DNA from: JAHQVI01 sp963727575
Lineage (GTDB): Bacteria; Pseudomonadota; Alphaproteobacteria; Rhizobiales; Rhodomicrobiaceae
Direction of reading: 5' to 3'
DNA: 64,000 nucleotides
Assembly (NCBI GenBank): GCA_963727575.1
Contig: CAVSIA010000034.1
Span: 1-64,000 of the forward strand
Shown here: positions 28,646 through 39,502 of the stretch, in pieces
Layout of the letters: each line of letters opens with the position of its first letter
How positions within the stretch are numbered: the first letter of the stretch is position 1
Notes under the pieces: model-generated
Told to the model about the DNA's origin: nothing
What the model saw: only the letters and a program-made list of their open reading frames with translations
Databases searched by the model: none
Position numbers and translations under genes: made by a program

Positions 28646-29446
28646 TCACTCGCCGGTGAAATTCGGTGCCCGCTTGGCTTTAAACGCTGCAACGGCCTCG
28701 TTGTGGTCGCGCGTGGCGTGGGCGAGGGCCTGGAAGGCGGAGGCGACGTCGAGATGAGCGTCGAGCGTGGAGGTGTAGGCCTGGCGCAGCAGCCGCTTGG
28801 TCAGGCGCATGACATGCGGCGGGTTGGCCGCGATCTTGGCTGCGATCCTGCGCGCCGCATCGAGCAGCTCCTCATCCGGCACCACCGCGGACACGAGGCC
28901 GCAGGCGAGCGCCTCCTCGGCATTCAGCAGGTCGCCGGTCAGGGCCATCTCGCAGGCCTTGGAGAAGCCGACCACGCGCGGCAGCAGCCACGCGCCGCCG
29001 TCACCGGGCACGATGCCGAGCTTGATGAAACTTTCCGCGAATTTGGCGCTCTTGGCGGCGATGCGAATATCACACATCAGCGTCAGGTCGCAGCCCGCTC
29101 CGATGGCGGCGCCGTTGACCGCCGCGATCACCGGCACTTCCAACACTTCGAATGCCAGAGGCAGGCGCTGAATCCCCTCCTTATAGTTTCGCCGCGTCTG
29201 GGCCGGCAGAGCCGCGCTCAGACCGCCGCTCTCGCCCATCTTGTTGATGTTTCCACCCGACGAAAACGCGGTCCCCGCGCCGGTGAGGATGACGCATCGG
29301 ACCCCGATATCCTCATTGAGCGGAGCAATCGCCGCCAGCAGCGCCTCGATCATGTCGGCGTCCGAAACCGGATTGCGCAGCTCCGGTCGGTTGAGAGTGA
29401 GCGTCAGGATGCCGTCGCTCCGTTCGGCAAGCACCAATTCCGTCAT
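28646..29446 (-). CDS. Enoyl-CoA hydratase/isomerase family protein
   Basis: This crotonase-fold enzyme of 266 residues hydrates enoyl-CoA or acts on a related acyl-CoA. Oxyanion-hole regions are visible as GTAFSSGGNINKM and AAVNGAAIGAGCDLTLMCDIR, followed by FAESFIKLGIVPGDGG, where the usual catalytic Glu (xxGxxP) is replaced by Val-Pro-Gly-Asp, so the reaction may differ from hydration. The ATG at 29446 follows AAAGGA. It sits next to an acyl-CoA dehydrogenase remnant, so it likely belonged to a fatty-acid or branched-chain acid catabolic operon. Confidence 0.85.
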   Translation of the reverse strand: MTELVLAERSDGILTLTLNRPELRNPVSDADMIEALLAAIAPLNEDIGVRCVILTGAGTAFSSGGNINKMGESGGLSAALPAQTRRNYKEGIQRLPLAFEVLEVPVIAAVNGAAIGAGCDLTLMCDIRIAAKSAKFAESFIKLGIVPGDGGAWLLPRVVGFSKACEMALTGDLLNAEEALACGLVSAVVPDEELLDAARRIAAKIAANPPHVMRLTKRLLRQAYTSTLDAHLDVASAFQALAHATRDHNEAVAAFKAKRAPNFTGE

Positions 29447-29457
29447 GTCGTTTCCTT

Positions 29458-29700
29458 TCAGCGCAGGCCCAGCCCGCGCACGAGGATGCCTCCCAGAATT
29501 TCTCGCGTGCCGCCCCTGAGCGAGGAGCCCGGCGCGCTCAGGAGGATATTCGCCATGACCGCGGAGGCGTCGTCCGGCGCCCCGAGCCATTCCGCCGCGA
29601 GCCATTCGCCGCGCTCGGCGTCTTTCATCTGCGATGGCGTGAACGATCGTTCGAACAACCGCTCGGCGGTTTCGAAGACAAGGCCGGCCTCGAAGCTCAC
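29458..29700 (-). pseudogene. Acyl-CoA dehydrogenase C-terminal remnant
   Basis: Only the last 80 residues or fewer remain. The ending SSLRGGTREILGGILVRGLGLR-like segment (residues 59-80) matches the conserved GGTxEIxxxII end of acyl-CoA dehydrogenases that helps bind FAD. The other roughly 300 residues are absent upstream, where the sequence becomes non-coding. It is 11 nt upstream of the enoyl-CoA hydratase gene. Confidence 0.65.
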
Positions 29701-30069
29701 TCAGGCTCCCTCCGACGAGAGGCGTGACGAATACGGCGGCAATTTTCCCTGAGACGATGCATTTTTACAATGACGCCTTCATCCTCCGGATCGCGGTATC
29801 TCCGATCGACCGCCCCGGCAAACCGGCGCGCAAACGGCTGTTAACCTTGGAAAATAACGCTGAAAACATATTGCCGAAGCTGCATAACGCGGCGAGCGGA
29901 AGTTCATGAGAGCATCCGGCTGCGTATGCGTGGTAACCGTAACTCGTAAGTTATGGATTATTGATTGCTTCTCGGAATGGAGCTAGTAATTTGTCTTAAT
30001 TTCATAATTCGGTCCGCCTACGTGATCGGGCGAGCACTTTCAAAGCCAATTTGAATGGGGGGAAGTAAA
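29701..30069. other. Gene-free, AT-rich promoter region of the TRAP binding protein
   Basis: I see no convincing reading frame; a 61-codon plus-strand frame at 29724 lacks a ribosome binding site and family character. The last 130 bases are markedly AT-rich and probably contain the promoter of the next gene, whose GGGGGGAAG ribosome binding site ends the interval. Confidence 0.45.
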
Positions 30070-31267
30070 ATGAGAGTTGCTCGTGCGACGGCACTGGGTT
30101 TCGGCATCTGTGCGCTGCTGGTTTCCATGGGGGCGAATATCGCCGCTCAGACCCCGGATAACCGGCAGATCAAATATGAAGAAGAAAAAAAATCAGCCAA
30201 TTCTTCGACCGTATCAATAATCTCCTCATCGATCTCGAGCAGCTACACGAGATTTGCTCAAGACATCCAGAACGTGCTCGATGACAAGAGCGAGGGTGGC
30301 CTTCGCGTGCTTCCTATATTGGGCAGCGGCGGCGGTCAGAACATCCATGACATGCTGTTTCTCAAGGGCATAGACATGGGCATAACCGACGTCGCTTATC
30401 TCAATTATTACAAAAAGAGAGACCCGGCCCTATACGCCAATATCGAAGACCGCATCAATTATATATGTAAATTGCTGAATGCAGAATTTCACATTCTAGC
30501 CCGAAAGGAGATCAAATCTTATGCGGATCTTCGGGGCAAGAAGGTCAATTTCTGGAACAGGCTGAGCATCACCTCGCTCGCCGCCGAAACCATCTTCGAC
30601 TCTCTCGGCATCGAGGTCGAGCCGGTCTATCTGGACAATGCGGCGGCGATCGAAAAGCTGCGCAGCGGGGAGCTGGCCGCCGTTGCCCGGATGAGCGGTG
30701 CGCCTCACAACGACTACAACCGCGTCACGCCGGCGGACGGCTTTCATCTTCTGCCGCTCGACCGTGCGTCACTGCCGGAGGGCGACTACGACAAGCTGAT
30801 GACAACCTATCTGCCCGCGGAAATCACCAGCGAGCAGTATCCCAAGCTCATTCCCGACGGCCAGAAGATCCCGACGGTCGCCACGATTATTGTCCTGGCG
30901 GTCTACAATTGGCCGGAGAGAACCGAGCGTTACGTGAAGCTGGCGAATTTCGTGCAAAGGTTCTTCGGCAACATCGACAAGTTCCGCAATCCCGCCAGAC
31001 ATCCCAAATGGGTGGACGTCAATCTCGCCGCCAATGTGTCGGGCTGGAAGCGCTTCAAGCCGGCGCAGGAATGGCTGGATCAGAATATGCATCCCGGTCA
31101 GGCCGCCGCTGGTCCATCGAACACGAACACCCTGCAGAATGCCTTCGAGGAATTCATGGACGACTATGTGGTCAAGACCGGCATGGCCCCGCCGAGCAGG
31201 AACTCAACGCCAGACCATGTTCAATGAATTTTCCAAGTGGTGGCATGCGAAGAACGGTGAACGCTGA
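30070..31267 (+). CDS. TAXI family TRAP transporter solute-binding protein, one frameshift near the C-terminus
   Basis: This periplasmic binding protein of about 398 residues has a signal peptide (about 1-29, ending ANIAAQ). TAXI features include the aromatic/polar DLRGKKVNFWNRLS and SLAAETIFDSLGIEVEPVYL segments and YLPAEITSEQYP. The N-terminal 40 codons are unusually AT-rich and Ser-rich. A surplus base near 31190 shifts the frame; dropping it gives the ending TMFNEFSKWWHAKNGER. TAXI proteins normally work with a fused DctQM permease, which is not in the window, so this may be an orphan receptor. Confidence 0.85.
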
Positions 31268-31464
31268 CCCGCAGATGACGCGGGGTGTGCGCTGACGCGG
31301 CGGCGGCGTTTCTCCGGACGTGGGAGCGCACACCGCCGACGTGGCGGCCGCCGCTCGGGGATGCGCATCCTAAGCTGTCCGAAGTGGATCGCGATCATTT
31401 CCGATGGAAACGATCACGATCCAGAGGACGGTAGCGCGGGCGAGGAGTAACCGGCGCCCGCCCG

Positions 31465-33510
31465 TCAGGCGGCAACGGAGCCGCTTGCCATGATCTGGTC
31501 CGCAAGTTTTCCGGTGACCTCGGCCAGATGATCGAATTTCGCCGTGAAACTGGCAGCCCCCGCGGTGGCGGAGCGAAGCTCGATAATCACGTCCTGCATC
31601 TCCGTTTCCGGAATGCAGGCCTGCACCACATCCCAGCCCGGCCAACCGGTGCGCGCGTCAAATCCGAGGATCTGCCCCCTGCGCGACGAGATGATCCCGT
31701 TGATCTTCGACGTCGCCTCGGATGGCACCGCGATTTCCACGGCCATCACCGGTTCGAGAAGGACGGGCGAGCATTTCGGCATGCCCTCCGCCATGGCGAG
31801 GCGCCCGGCTGCCCGGAACGCCATATCGGAGGAGTCGACGGAATGGTAGGAGCCATCCTTCAGGCACACGGCGACATCCACCACCGGGAAGCCGAGCGGC
31901 CCTGACGTCAGATAGTCGCGAACGCCGATTTCGACGGACGGAATATATTGCTTGGGCACGACGCCGCCGGTGATCCGGTCGGTAAACGTAAAGCCCGATC
32001 CGCGCGGCAGCGGACCGATGTCGAGCACGACGTCGCCGAACTGCCCGTGGCCGCCGCTCTGCTTTTTGTGGCGGCCGCGGATCTCCACACCTTTGCGGAT
32101 CGTCTCCTTGTAAGGGATCTGCCGCAGCCGCGTCTCGACGGGCACGCCGAAGCGGCGCAGCAACTGCTCCAGCGCGATCCGCAGATGCATCTCGCCCTGC
32201 CCCCACAGCACCATCTCCCCGGTTTCCTTGCTGTGGTCGAGGCTCAGCGAAGGATCTTCCTCGACGATCTTGGCAATCGAGGCGGAGAGCTTGATTTCGT
32301 CCTTTCGCTCGGCGGCCGCCAACGCCAGCCCATAGACCGGATGCGGCGGCTTGACGGCTTCGATCTGGCGAATGGGGGTCTTGCCCAGGGTAAGCGTCTC
32401 CCCGGTATTGATGCCTTCAAGGCGCCCGAGCGCGACCGTATCGCCTGCCTCGGCGGTGGGCAGCTTCCGGGCGTCCTGCCCGAACATGGAGAACACGCCG
32501 GCTGCGCGCTCCTCGCCTTTCGGCCCGGCAACCAGCGATCCGTCGCCGAACGAGCCAGCGAAGATGCGCACCAGCGAGAGTTTGCCCGCATGCGGCGTAT
32601 GATAGGTCTTGAAGACATACGCGCATGGCTCTGCGGTCGGTGCGCCGAGCCGCTTCACGGTCATATCGACGAAGGGCGCTTCATGGCGCAGCGCCTTTAG
32701 CAGACGGGTCACGCCGTTGCCGCGCTCGGCGCTCCCGAGCAGGACGGGACAGATCTTGCCCTGCCGCAGATCCTGGCTAAGATCGTCGAAGATCCGGTCG
32801 CGCGGCGGCTGCAGATCGTCGAGCAGCGCCTCCAGCAATTCGTCATCATAATCGGCCAGCTTCTCCAACATCGAGAAGCGCGCCTCGTGCTCGCGGTCGG
32901 CGAGGTCGGTCGGGATCTCGACGACTTCGCTCGGCGCGTGCTCGCGGTAGACGAAGGCGCGTTCGAGCGCAAGGTCGACGAAGCCCGTGGCAACGCCGTT
33001 CTGCCGGATCGGGATCTGCCGAAGCACCAGGGGCAAGGCGCTTGCCGGCTGGAGCATGGGTAGAATCTCGCGGATAGGCATCTCAACCTTGTCGATCTTG
33101 TTCAGGAAGAGAAAGTGCGGAATGTTGCGGTCGGTGAGCTGTTTGAGGATGATCTGAAGAGCCGGGATTTTTTTCTCGTCGGGCTCGCAGACGACAACCG
33201 CAGCGTCGCAGATGGTGAGCGCGGATTGCATGTGGAACTGAAATTCCACCGAACCCGGACAATCGATGAAGGTGAACTTATCGCCGAGGAAAGTGGCATC
33301 GCCCAGATTGGGCTCGATGCTCATGCCGTGTGCCCGGGCTTCGGGTGCGGCATCGCCTATGGTGTTGCCGGCGGCTATGGAGCCTTGGCGGCTGCTGGCC
33401 CCGGTGCGGGCCAGAATGGCTTCGAGGAGACTGGTCTTGCCGCTCAGGTAGGGCCCGACCAGGGCTATGCAGCGCGTTCTTCTGCCGGCATGGCCGTCCG
33501 AATCTCCCAT
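31465..33510 (-). CDS. Elongation factor G-like translational GTPase (EF-G paralogue)
   Basis: This 681-residue protein has the EF-G domain order: GTPase domain with P-loop GPYLSGKTS, DCPGSVEF in place of DTPGHVDF, and FLNKIDK; domain II (TAEAGDTVALGRLEG); domain III; domain IV (SGGHGQFGDVVLDIGPLPRG); and domain V with RRGQILGFDARTGW. The P-loop and switch II differ from canonical FusA, so this is the paralogue class often annotated EF-G-like or EF-G2. It probably does not replace FusA in elongation. It is a single gene with AGGGAGG before the ATG. Confidence 0.88.
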   Translation of the reverse strand: MGDSDGHAGRRTRCIALVGPYLSGKTSLLEAILARTGASSRQGSIAAGNTIGDAAPEARAHGMSIEPNLGDATFLGDKFTFIDCPGSVEFQFHMQSALTICDAAVVVCEPDEKKIPALQIILKQLTDRNIPHFLFLNKIDKVEMPIREILPMLQPASALPLVLRQIPIRQNGVATGFVDLALERAFVYREHAPSEVVEIPTDLADREHEARFSMLEKLADYDDELLEALLDDLQPPRDRIFDDLSQDLRQGKICPVLLGSAERGNGVTRLLKALRHEAPFVDMTVKRLGAPTAEPCAYVFKTYHTPHAGKLSLVRIFAGSFGDGSLVAGPKGEERAAGVFSMFGQDARKLPTAEAGDTVALGRLEGINTGETLTLGKTPIRQIEAVKPPHPVYGLALAAAERKDEIKLSASIAKIVEEDPSLSLDHSKETGEMVLWGQGEMHLRIALEQLLRRFGVPVETRLRQIPYKETIRKGVEIRGRHKKQSGGHGQFGDVVLDIGPLPRGSGFTFTDRITGGVVPKQYIPSVEIGVRDYLTSGPLGFPVVDVAVCLKDGSYHSVDSSDMAFRAAGRLAMAEGMPKCSPVLLEPVMAVEIAVPSEATSKINGIISSRRGQILGFDARTGWPGWDVVQACIPETEMQDVIIELRSATAGAASFTAKFDHLAEVTGKLADQIMASGSVAA

Positions 33511-33650
33511 AAGTAAACCTCCCTACGCATTTTCACCTTTTCTGTGCCGTCTTTGCACGCGGTAATTGCATATGGTGAACCGGGAAGGCGCGGTTTGCAA
33601 GGGGCGTTAGTACGGATGGGCACAAAGGCGTTAAGGTAGGCGATCGCCGA

Positions 33651-34475
33651 TCACGACGGAAAATCGAGCCCGAGGTCGAGCACCTTGGACGAGTGGGTGA
33701 GCGCACCGGAGGAGATCATATCGACGCCGGTTTCGGCAATAGAGCGAACGCTCTCCAGCGTGACGCCGCCGGAGGCTTCCAGAACGACCGAGCCGCCCGC
33801 CATGACGACGGCGCGGCGGAGCTGATCGAGGCTCATATTGTCCAGGAGGGCTACGTCGATTTTGTGGTGCAGAGCCTCTTCGAGCTGGTCCAGCCGGTCG
33901 ACCTCGACTTCGATCTTGACCAGATGTCCGGCGCCCGCGCGCGCCTTCTCGATGGCCGGACCGATCCCACCCGCCGCGGCGATGTGATTGTCCTTGATCA
34001 GCACGGCGTCGAACAGGCCGAAACGGTGGTTCATGCCGCCACCCATGCGCACCGCGTATTTCTCGAAGGCGCGCAGGCCCGGCGTGGTCTTGCGCGTGCA
34101 GCAGATGCGGGCGCGGGTCCCCTCGATCGCCTCGGCGAATGCGCGCGTATGCGTGGCGATGCCGCTGAGGTGGCCGAGGAAGTTGAGCGCGACGCGTTCG
34201 GCGCTGAGGATCGCGCGGGTGTTTCCACTCATCTCGGCAATCGCAGTGCCGGCCTCGGCGTCCGTCCCATCGGGAGTGGCAATGCGAACGGCGATGGACG
34301 GGTCAAGACGGCGGAAGGCAGCTTCGGCGATAGGCAAGCCGGCGATGCGGCCGGGCTTGCGGGCGGCGATCACGGCGCGGCAGGTGTCGGTCGGCGCGAT
34401 GATGGCGTTGGTGGTGATGTCGCCGGCAAGGCCGAGATCTTCGGCGAATGCGGCATCGAGCGCAGCGGCGATCAT
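33651..34475 (-). CDS. nadC: Nicotinate-nucleotide pyrophosphorylase (carboxylating)
   Basis: This quinolinate phosphoribosyltransferase converts quinolinate and PRPP to nicotinate mononucleotide, the third step of de novo NAD synthesis. Its 274 residues include CTRKTTPGLRAFEKYAVRMGGGMNHRFGLFDAVLIKDNHI with the catalytic and PRPP-binding Arg/Lys/His residues, and LLDNMSLDQL and LEASGGV. It starts about 25 nt after nadB. Another ATG at 34497 (MTGFPDPH) would be in frame only if one base is surplus, which is possible given the many such errors here. Confidence 0.92.
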   Translation of the reverse strand: MIAAALDAAFAEDLGLAGDITTNAIIAPTDTCRAVIAARKPGRIAGLPIAEAAFRRLDPSIAVRIATPDGTDAEAGTAIAEMSGNTRAILSAERVALNFLGHLSGIATHTRAFAEAIEGTRARICCTRKTTPGLRAFEKYAVRMGGGMNHRFGLFDAVLIKDNHIAAAGGIGPAIEKARAGAGHLVKIEVEVDRLDQLEEALHHKIDVALLDNMSLDQLRRAVVMAGGSVVLEASGGVTLESVRSIAETGVDMISSGALTHSSKVLDLGLDFPS

Positions 34476-34500
34476 GTGGGTCGGGAAAGCCGGTCATCGC

Positions 34501-36074
34501 TCAGGCGCCTTCCAGCGCGTCTTCGGACAGGGCCCGCGCGGCGCTCAGCGTCACCATGCTCCGGCGCGCCTCGTCCTTGGTTTCGGGGAAATCGGTGCGA
34601 TAATGGCCGCCCCGGCTCTCCTCGCGGTAAAACGCGCACACCGCCATGAAGCGGGCGGTCTCGGCCATATTGGCCAGCGGCGAGGAGGGTTCGGCATCGG
34701 CCGCGATCCCTTCGATGACGCCCAGCGCGGTCCGCAGGCTCTCGGCCGACCGTACCACGCCGACATGCGCCGTCATTACGTCTTCCAGGATCGAGACCCG
34801 TTCTGCGTCGAGCGCCGGCGAATAGACGGGCCCCTCGCTCGCAGCGCCGCCTCCGAGGGGCTCGGTCGCGGCGATGTTCTCCGCGGCGCGTGCCGCCATG
34901 ACTACGGCTTCAAGAAGGGAGTTCGACGCCAGCCGGTTGGCGCCGTGCAGGCCGGTCGAGGCCGCCTCGCCAATGGCCCAGAGGCCTGGGACGGACGTCC
35001 GCGCGTTGCCATCCGTCGCCACGCCGCCCATATAATAATGCGCCGCGGGCGCGATGGGGATCAGGTCCGTCGCCGGCTCGAGTTCGGCCGCCCTGGAGGA
35101 GGCGTAGACCGTCGGGAAACGCTCCGGCATGCTCTTGCCCAGTTCGCCGCGGCAATCCAGGAACGCGCCGCGCCCGGCGGCCCGCTCGGTCTGCACCGCC
35201 CGCGCCACGACATCGCGGGGCGCCAGTTCGGCGTCGGGATGCACGCTCAGCATGAAGCGCTCGCCCGCCCCGTTCACGATCGTCGCCCCGTCGCCGCGCA
35301 GCGCCTCGGTCGCCAGCGGCGCCGGATGCTTGCCGATGTCCAGCGCGGTCGGGTGAAACTGCACGAATTCGGCGTCGGCGATGACCGCGCCCGCCCGTGC
35401 CGCCATCGCAAGCCCGTCGCCCCGCGCTTCCGGCGGATTGGTCGTCAGCGTGTAGAGCTGACCGACGCCGCCGGTCGCAAGCACCACGGCGCGCGCCGGT
35501 AGATAGACGCTATGCCCGGTGCCGCCCATGGCCGAGGCGCAATAGAGTCCCGGTTACCCGGCCGTCAGACACCGCCAGATCGACCGCGTTCACCTCTTCC
35601 ATCACGCTGATCGACGACGTCTTCCGCGCGGTCGCGATCAGGGCCGCCATGATTGCCTTGCCCGCTCGGTCGCCCTGAACGCCGATGACGCGCCGCTGGC
35701 TATGCGCCGCCTCGCGGGACTGCCGCAACCGGCCTTCCAGGTCGCGGTCGAACGGCACGCCGAAGCGTAAGCAGGTCTTCGATCCGGGCGGGCGCTTCGC
35801 GCACAATCATGTTGACGATGGCCTCATCGCACAGACCGGCGCCGGCGCGGATGGTGTCGGCGGCATGCTGCTCGAAACTGTCGCCCTCGCCGATCGCGGC
35901 TGCGATGCCCGCCTGCGCCCACGCGCTCGAGGCGCCTTCGCCGAGCGGCCGCGGCGTGACCACCGTCACCTTCATCGGCGCCAGCGTCAGCGCCGCGAAC
36001 AATCCAGCGAGCCCGCCACCGATAATCACCACCGGCCGTTCCTCGCCTGCGCCTCCGGATAAAAGTGCCGCCAT
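34501..36074 (-). CDS. nadB: L-aspartate oxidase, two frameshifts
   Basis: This FAD enzyme oxidises L-aspartate to iminoaspartate, the first step of bacterial NAD synthesis. It is about 523 residues. The N-terminal dinucleotide motif is VVIIGGGLAGLFAAL; SSAWAQAGIAAAIGEGDS and the substrate-binding FVQFHPTALDI and GLWAIGEAASTGLHGANRLASNSLLEA are intact. Surplus bases near 35769 (CTTACGC) and 35548 (ACCGGGAC) break the frame. The ATG at 36074 gives the standard N-terminus. It forms an operon with nadC; nadA is not in the window. Confidence 0.92.
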
Positions 36075-36372
36075 CTCGCCAATCTCTGCAAACGCCCGCT
36101 TTGGGCAAGCCGATAGTCTTACCACAAGATGACATCGGCGAAACTTGCCGTGTAGGCGCGGCTGCTACGCGCGGTGCGCGGTTATAGTGCGGTGAATGCG
36201 GATTGCGCCGCCGCGCAAAAGTGAGACCTTACGACGCGCGACACCTGCAATCGAAAAGGAGCTGAACGATAGCCGCAATTCAGCTAGATATGATCAGGCA
36301 GGATACGTCGTCCGTCACAATCTCCAGGCAAATTTTTTGCCAATATAAATTTGAGCTTAGCGTAAAGCAAAG

Positions 36373-38430
36373 ATGCAGTATCGTCGCGACATCGACGGGC
36401 TACGGGGAATCGCCGTCGCGTCCGTCGTTCTTTTTCACGCGGGCGTTCCCGGCTTCCCGGGCGGCTTCCTCGGCGTCGACATTTTTTTCGTCATTTCAGG
36501 TTTCCTGATCACGAGAATCATCGTCGACGAGGTGAGCGGTGACCGCTTTAGCTTTCTTAACTTTTATGATCGACGCATCCGCAGAATTTTTCCTGTGCTT
36601 TTAACAGTTTACCTGTTTTGCGTTGTTTGCGGGCTCGTCGTTTCGATGCCCACGGATCTGAGGAATTTCGGCGAGAGCCTTACGAGCTCGTCTTACTTCT
36701 TTTCCAACAATTACTTCTATGGCGCGACCGGTTACTTCGATGCGCCGGCCCATACGAAGCCGCTGTTGCACACTTGGTCCTTGTCTGTCGAAGAGCAATT
36801 CTACCTGCTCTGGCCCCTCGCCATCATCTTGCTTTGGCGATGTCGAAGCGCGTCGTTGCGGTTGTCGATCCTGCTGGCGGTTGCGGCGATTTCGTTCGGC
36901 TATAGGGAATGGGCACTCGCAGGGAAGAAGCCGGAAGCCGCATTCTACCTGCTCCCGGCACGGGGGTGGGAACTCATCATAGGCGCGGCGCTCGCCATGA
37001 TCATTGCGCGACTGACCATTGCTGCGAGGCTCGCAAACCTTTTCGCCGGCATCGGCGTCGCATTCATCGTGATCGCGGTGGCGAGCGGTTCCGCCGAAAA
37101 TGGCTTTCCCGGCCTGAATGCGGTGTTCGCGTGCGTCGGCGCGGCGCTGATCATTCTGGCCGGTCATCGAAACGCGCCCATCGTGAGCCGACTCTATGCC
37201 AACGACGCCGTCGTGTTTGTCGGGCTCATCTCCTATTCGTTATATCTTTGGCATTGGCCACTTTTTTCCTATTGGCAGATCGCCACGGATCAGCCGCCAT
37301 CGGCGGCGGACGCGGCAGGGCTGATCCTCGCCAGCGTTCTGCTTGCGGCTTTATCCTACCGATTCATCGAGCGGCCTTTTCGACAATGGCGACCGGACGA
37401 CCGGCGGCTCACAATTCGTGTCGGCGTGGCGGCGATTGGGGCATTCGCCATAATCGGAGTGGTGACGAGCAACTTCGACGGCTTTCCCGGACGCTTCAAT
37501 GCCCAGGCCCGGGAAATCTTTGCGCTCTCCCGGCAGAAGATATCGACAATTCGATGCACGTCTTCGGAGGGCGGCAAACGTGACTTGAACGATTGTCCGC
37601 TCGGGGTGGCGACGGAAACCACGCCGCCCCAAGTCCTGCTGATCGGCGACTCGCATGCCCTTCACTACGCTCCGGCGCTTGACGAAGTCCTAAAGCAGAA
37701 CGGGATGGCAGGCCAAATACTGGCACGCGGCAGCTGCCCGCCACTGCTGGACGTCAAGCTGTTCCGCCAAGGCGAGCGCCGAAGCAAATGCAGGGACTTC
37801 GTGAGCGAATTGCGCAAGCTGGTGGCCGACAATTCTGAAGTTAAGCTTGTCGTTTTCGCCGCACGGTGGGCGCTTTATTCCGAAGACAACTGGCAGGAGG
37901 CCGTGGTCCAGGATGCGCCCATGAGGTTGACCGACAATGTTGACCGGGAGCTTATCGGATCGGCTGCGTCCCGGCGCGTGCTGGAGCGGTCTTTGCGCCG
38001 GATGATCGGAAATATCGTCAAATCCGGAAAACAAGTGCTTCTGCTCGGACAGATCCCACCCTATCCGACGAGACCATCGAGCTGCATCGCCCGCGCAAGG
38101 ATCTACACGCGGCCGGAAGAGCCATGCTTCGCACCGGCGCCACTGGTTCGCGAACGCCTCGCATTCTCCAACACTCTGCTGAGACGCCTGGCGGCTGACT
38201 TCGAAGGCGTTTACGCTTTCATCCCCTCAGATATTGTGTGCGACGACAAAGTGTGTCCGCCTTTCCTGAACGGAGTTTTTCTCTACCGCGACAACAATCA
38301 CATGAACGCCGAGGGGGCAAAGCAGCTCGCCCGATATCTGGCGAATTCGCCGGCCTTTCGCCCGCAAGCGACGACCGTTTCGCGGCCCGGCCTAAGCGGG
38401 AAGGCCGACGTCCCAGCGCGGAATTTCTAA
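36373..38430 (+). CDS. Acyltransferase 3 family protein with C-terminal SGNH domain (OatA-like)
   Basis: This 685-residue membrane enzyme probably O-acetylates a surface polysaccharide, lipopolysaccharide or peptidoglycan. Residues 1-370 form the ten-helix acyltransferase 3 domain, starting YRRDIDGLRGIAVASVVLFH and including GGFLGVDIFFVISGFLIT and LHTWSLSVEEQFYLLWP. Residues 420-680 form an SGNH hydrolase-like domain with the Ser in LLIGDSHALHY and the Asp/His pair in DNNHMNAEGAKQL. Base composition is somewhat lower in GC than its neighbours, which suits a transferred cell-surface gene. It stands alone. Confidence 0.9.
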   Translation: MQYRRDIDGLRGIAVASVVLFHAGVPGFPGGFLGVDIFFVISGFLITRIIVDEVSGDRFSFLNFYDRRIRRIFPVLLTVYLFCVVCGLVVSMPTDLRNFGESLTSSSYFFSNNYFYGATGYFDAPAHTKPLLHTWSLSVEEQFYLLWPLAIILLWRCRSASLRLSILLAVAAISFGYREWALAGKKPEAAFYLLPARGWELIIGAALAMIIARLTIAARLANLFAGIGVAFIVIAVASGSAENGFPGLNAVFACVGAALIILAGHRNAPIVSRLYANDAVVFVGLISYSLYLWHWPLFSYWQIATDQPPSAADAAGLILASVLLAALSYRFIERPFRQWRPDDRRLTIRVGVAAIGAFAIIGVVTSNFDGFPGRFNAQAREIFALSRQKISTIRCTSSEGGKRDLNDCPLGVATETTPPQVLLIGDSHALHYAPALDEVLKQNGMAGQILARGSCPPLLDVKLFRQGERRSKCRDFVSELRKLVADNSEVKLVVFAARWALYSEDNWQEAVVQDAPMRLTDNVDRELIGSAASRRVLERSLRRMIGNIVKSGKQVLLLGQIPPYPTRPSSCIARARIYTRPEEPCFAPAPLVRERLAFSNTLLRRLAADFEGVYAFIPSDIVCDDKVCPPFLNGVFLYRDNNHMNAEGAKQLARYLANSPAFRPQATTVSRPGLSGKADVPARNF

Positions 38431-38477
38431 GCTGTCGGCGGACGTCGCCTCTCCCAACCGGCGTTGCTCACCGGCGC

Positions 38478-39502
38478 TCAGTCGGCGATTTTGACGATCA
38501 GCTTGCCGAAATTGTCTCCCTTCAGGAGCCCGATAAACGCGTCCGGCGCCTTCTTCAGCCCCTCGACGATATCCTCGCGATATTTGATCTTGCCCTCGCG
38601 GAGCCAGGTGCCCACGTCGCGGTAGGAAATCGGCGAGCTGGCGAGGCGAAGTCCCAGACGATGAAACCCTGGATGCGCAGACGCTTGGTCAGAGTCATGC
38701 CGCATGAGCTGGGGCAGCCGGTCGGGGCCTGCGGGTGGCTCGGTGACATTATATTGCGAGACCAGGCCGCAGAGCGGCACGCGGGCGAAATCGTTGAGCA
38801 GCGGCATCACCGCATCCCATACAGCGCCGCCGACATTCTCGAAATAGACGTCGATCCCCATTGGGCAGGCCTCGCCGAGCTCGGCCTTCAGGTCCGGGGA
38901 GCGGCGGTCGAGGGCAACGTCGAAGCCGAGTTCGTCGGTCAGGAAGCCGAGCTTGTTTTCGGCCGCGATGCCGACCACGCGGCAGCCCTTGAGCTTTGCA
39001 ATCTGGCCGACCGTGGAGCCGACCGGGCCGGCAGCCGCGGCGACCACCAGCGTCTCGCCCTCCTTGGGCTGGCCGATATTGGCAAGGCCGGTATAGGCGG
39101 TCATGCCGGGCATCCCAAGCACGCCGAGCGCCGTGGTCACGGGGGCGATCGAGGGATCGATCCGCATCAGGCCCTCGCCGTCCGCGACGGCATAATCCTG
39201 CCAGCCGCCCATCGCCAGCACCAGATCGCCGGGCGCGAAGGCCGGATTGTTGGACGCAACCACCTCGCTCACCGTCCCGCCGCCGAGAGGCTGGCCGACG
39301 TCGAAGCCTTTGGCATAGGATTTCGCCGTGCTCATACGGCCGCGCATATAGGGATCGAGCGACAGATATCTGATTGCGCAGCAAGAGTTGGCCGGGCCCT
39401 GGCTCGGGGACGGCGCTTTCGGCAATATTGGAAATTCTCCGGGGTCGGCGCCCCGTGTGGATGGGATGCAAACAGGATCTGACGGTTGCTGCCCTCGGCC
39501 AT
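38478..39502 (-). CDS. NADP-dependent oxidoreductase of the MDR superfamily (CurA-like), five frameshifts
   Basis: This is a zinc-independent medium-chain reductase of about 339 residues that probably reduces enones or alkenals with NADPH. Readable elements are RNQYLSLDPYMRGRMST, GMPGMTAYTGLANIG, the nucleotide motif AAAAGPVGSTVGQIAKLKGC, and DVYFENVGG. Five surplus bases (two near 39365-39425, three near 38625-38695) explain every break and leave a length divisible by three. The ATG at 39502 follows GGAGGA. This is the most error-dense short gene after the ATPase at the window start. Confidence 0.85.

Noticed and set aside
29724..29909. Small plus-strand frame before the TRAP receptor
   Set aside because: No ribosome binding site, no family similarity and overlaps the promoter region.
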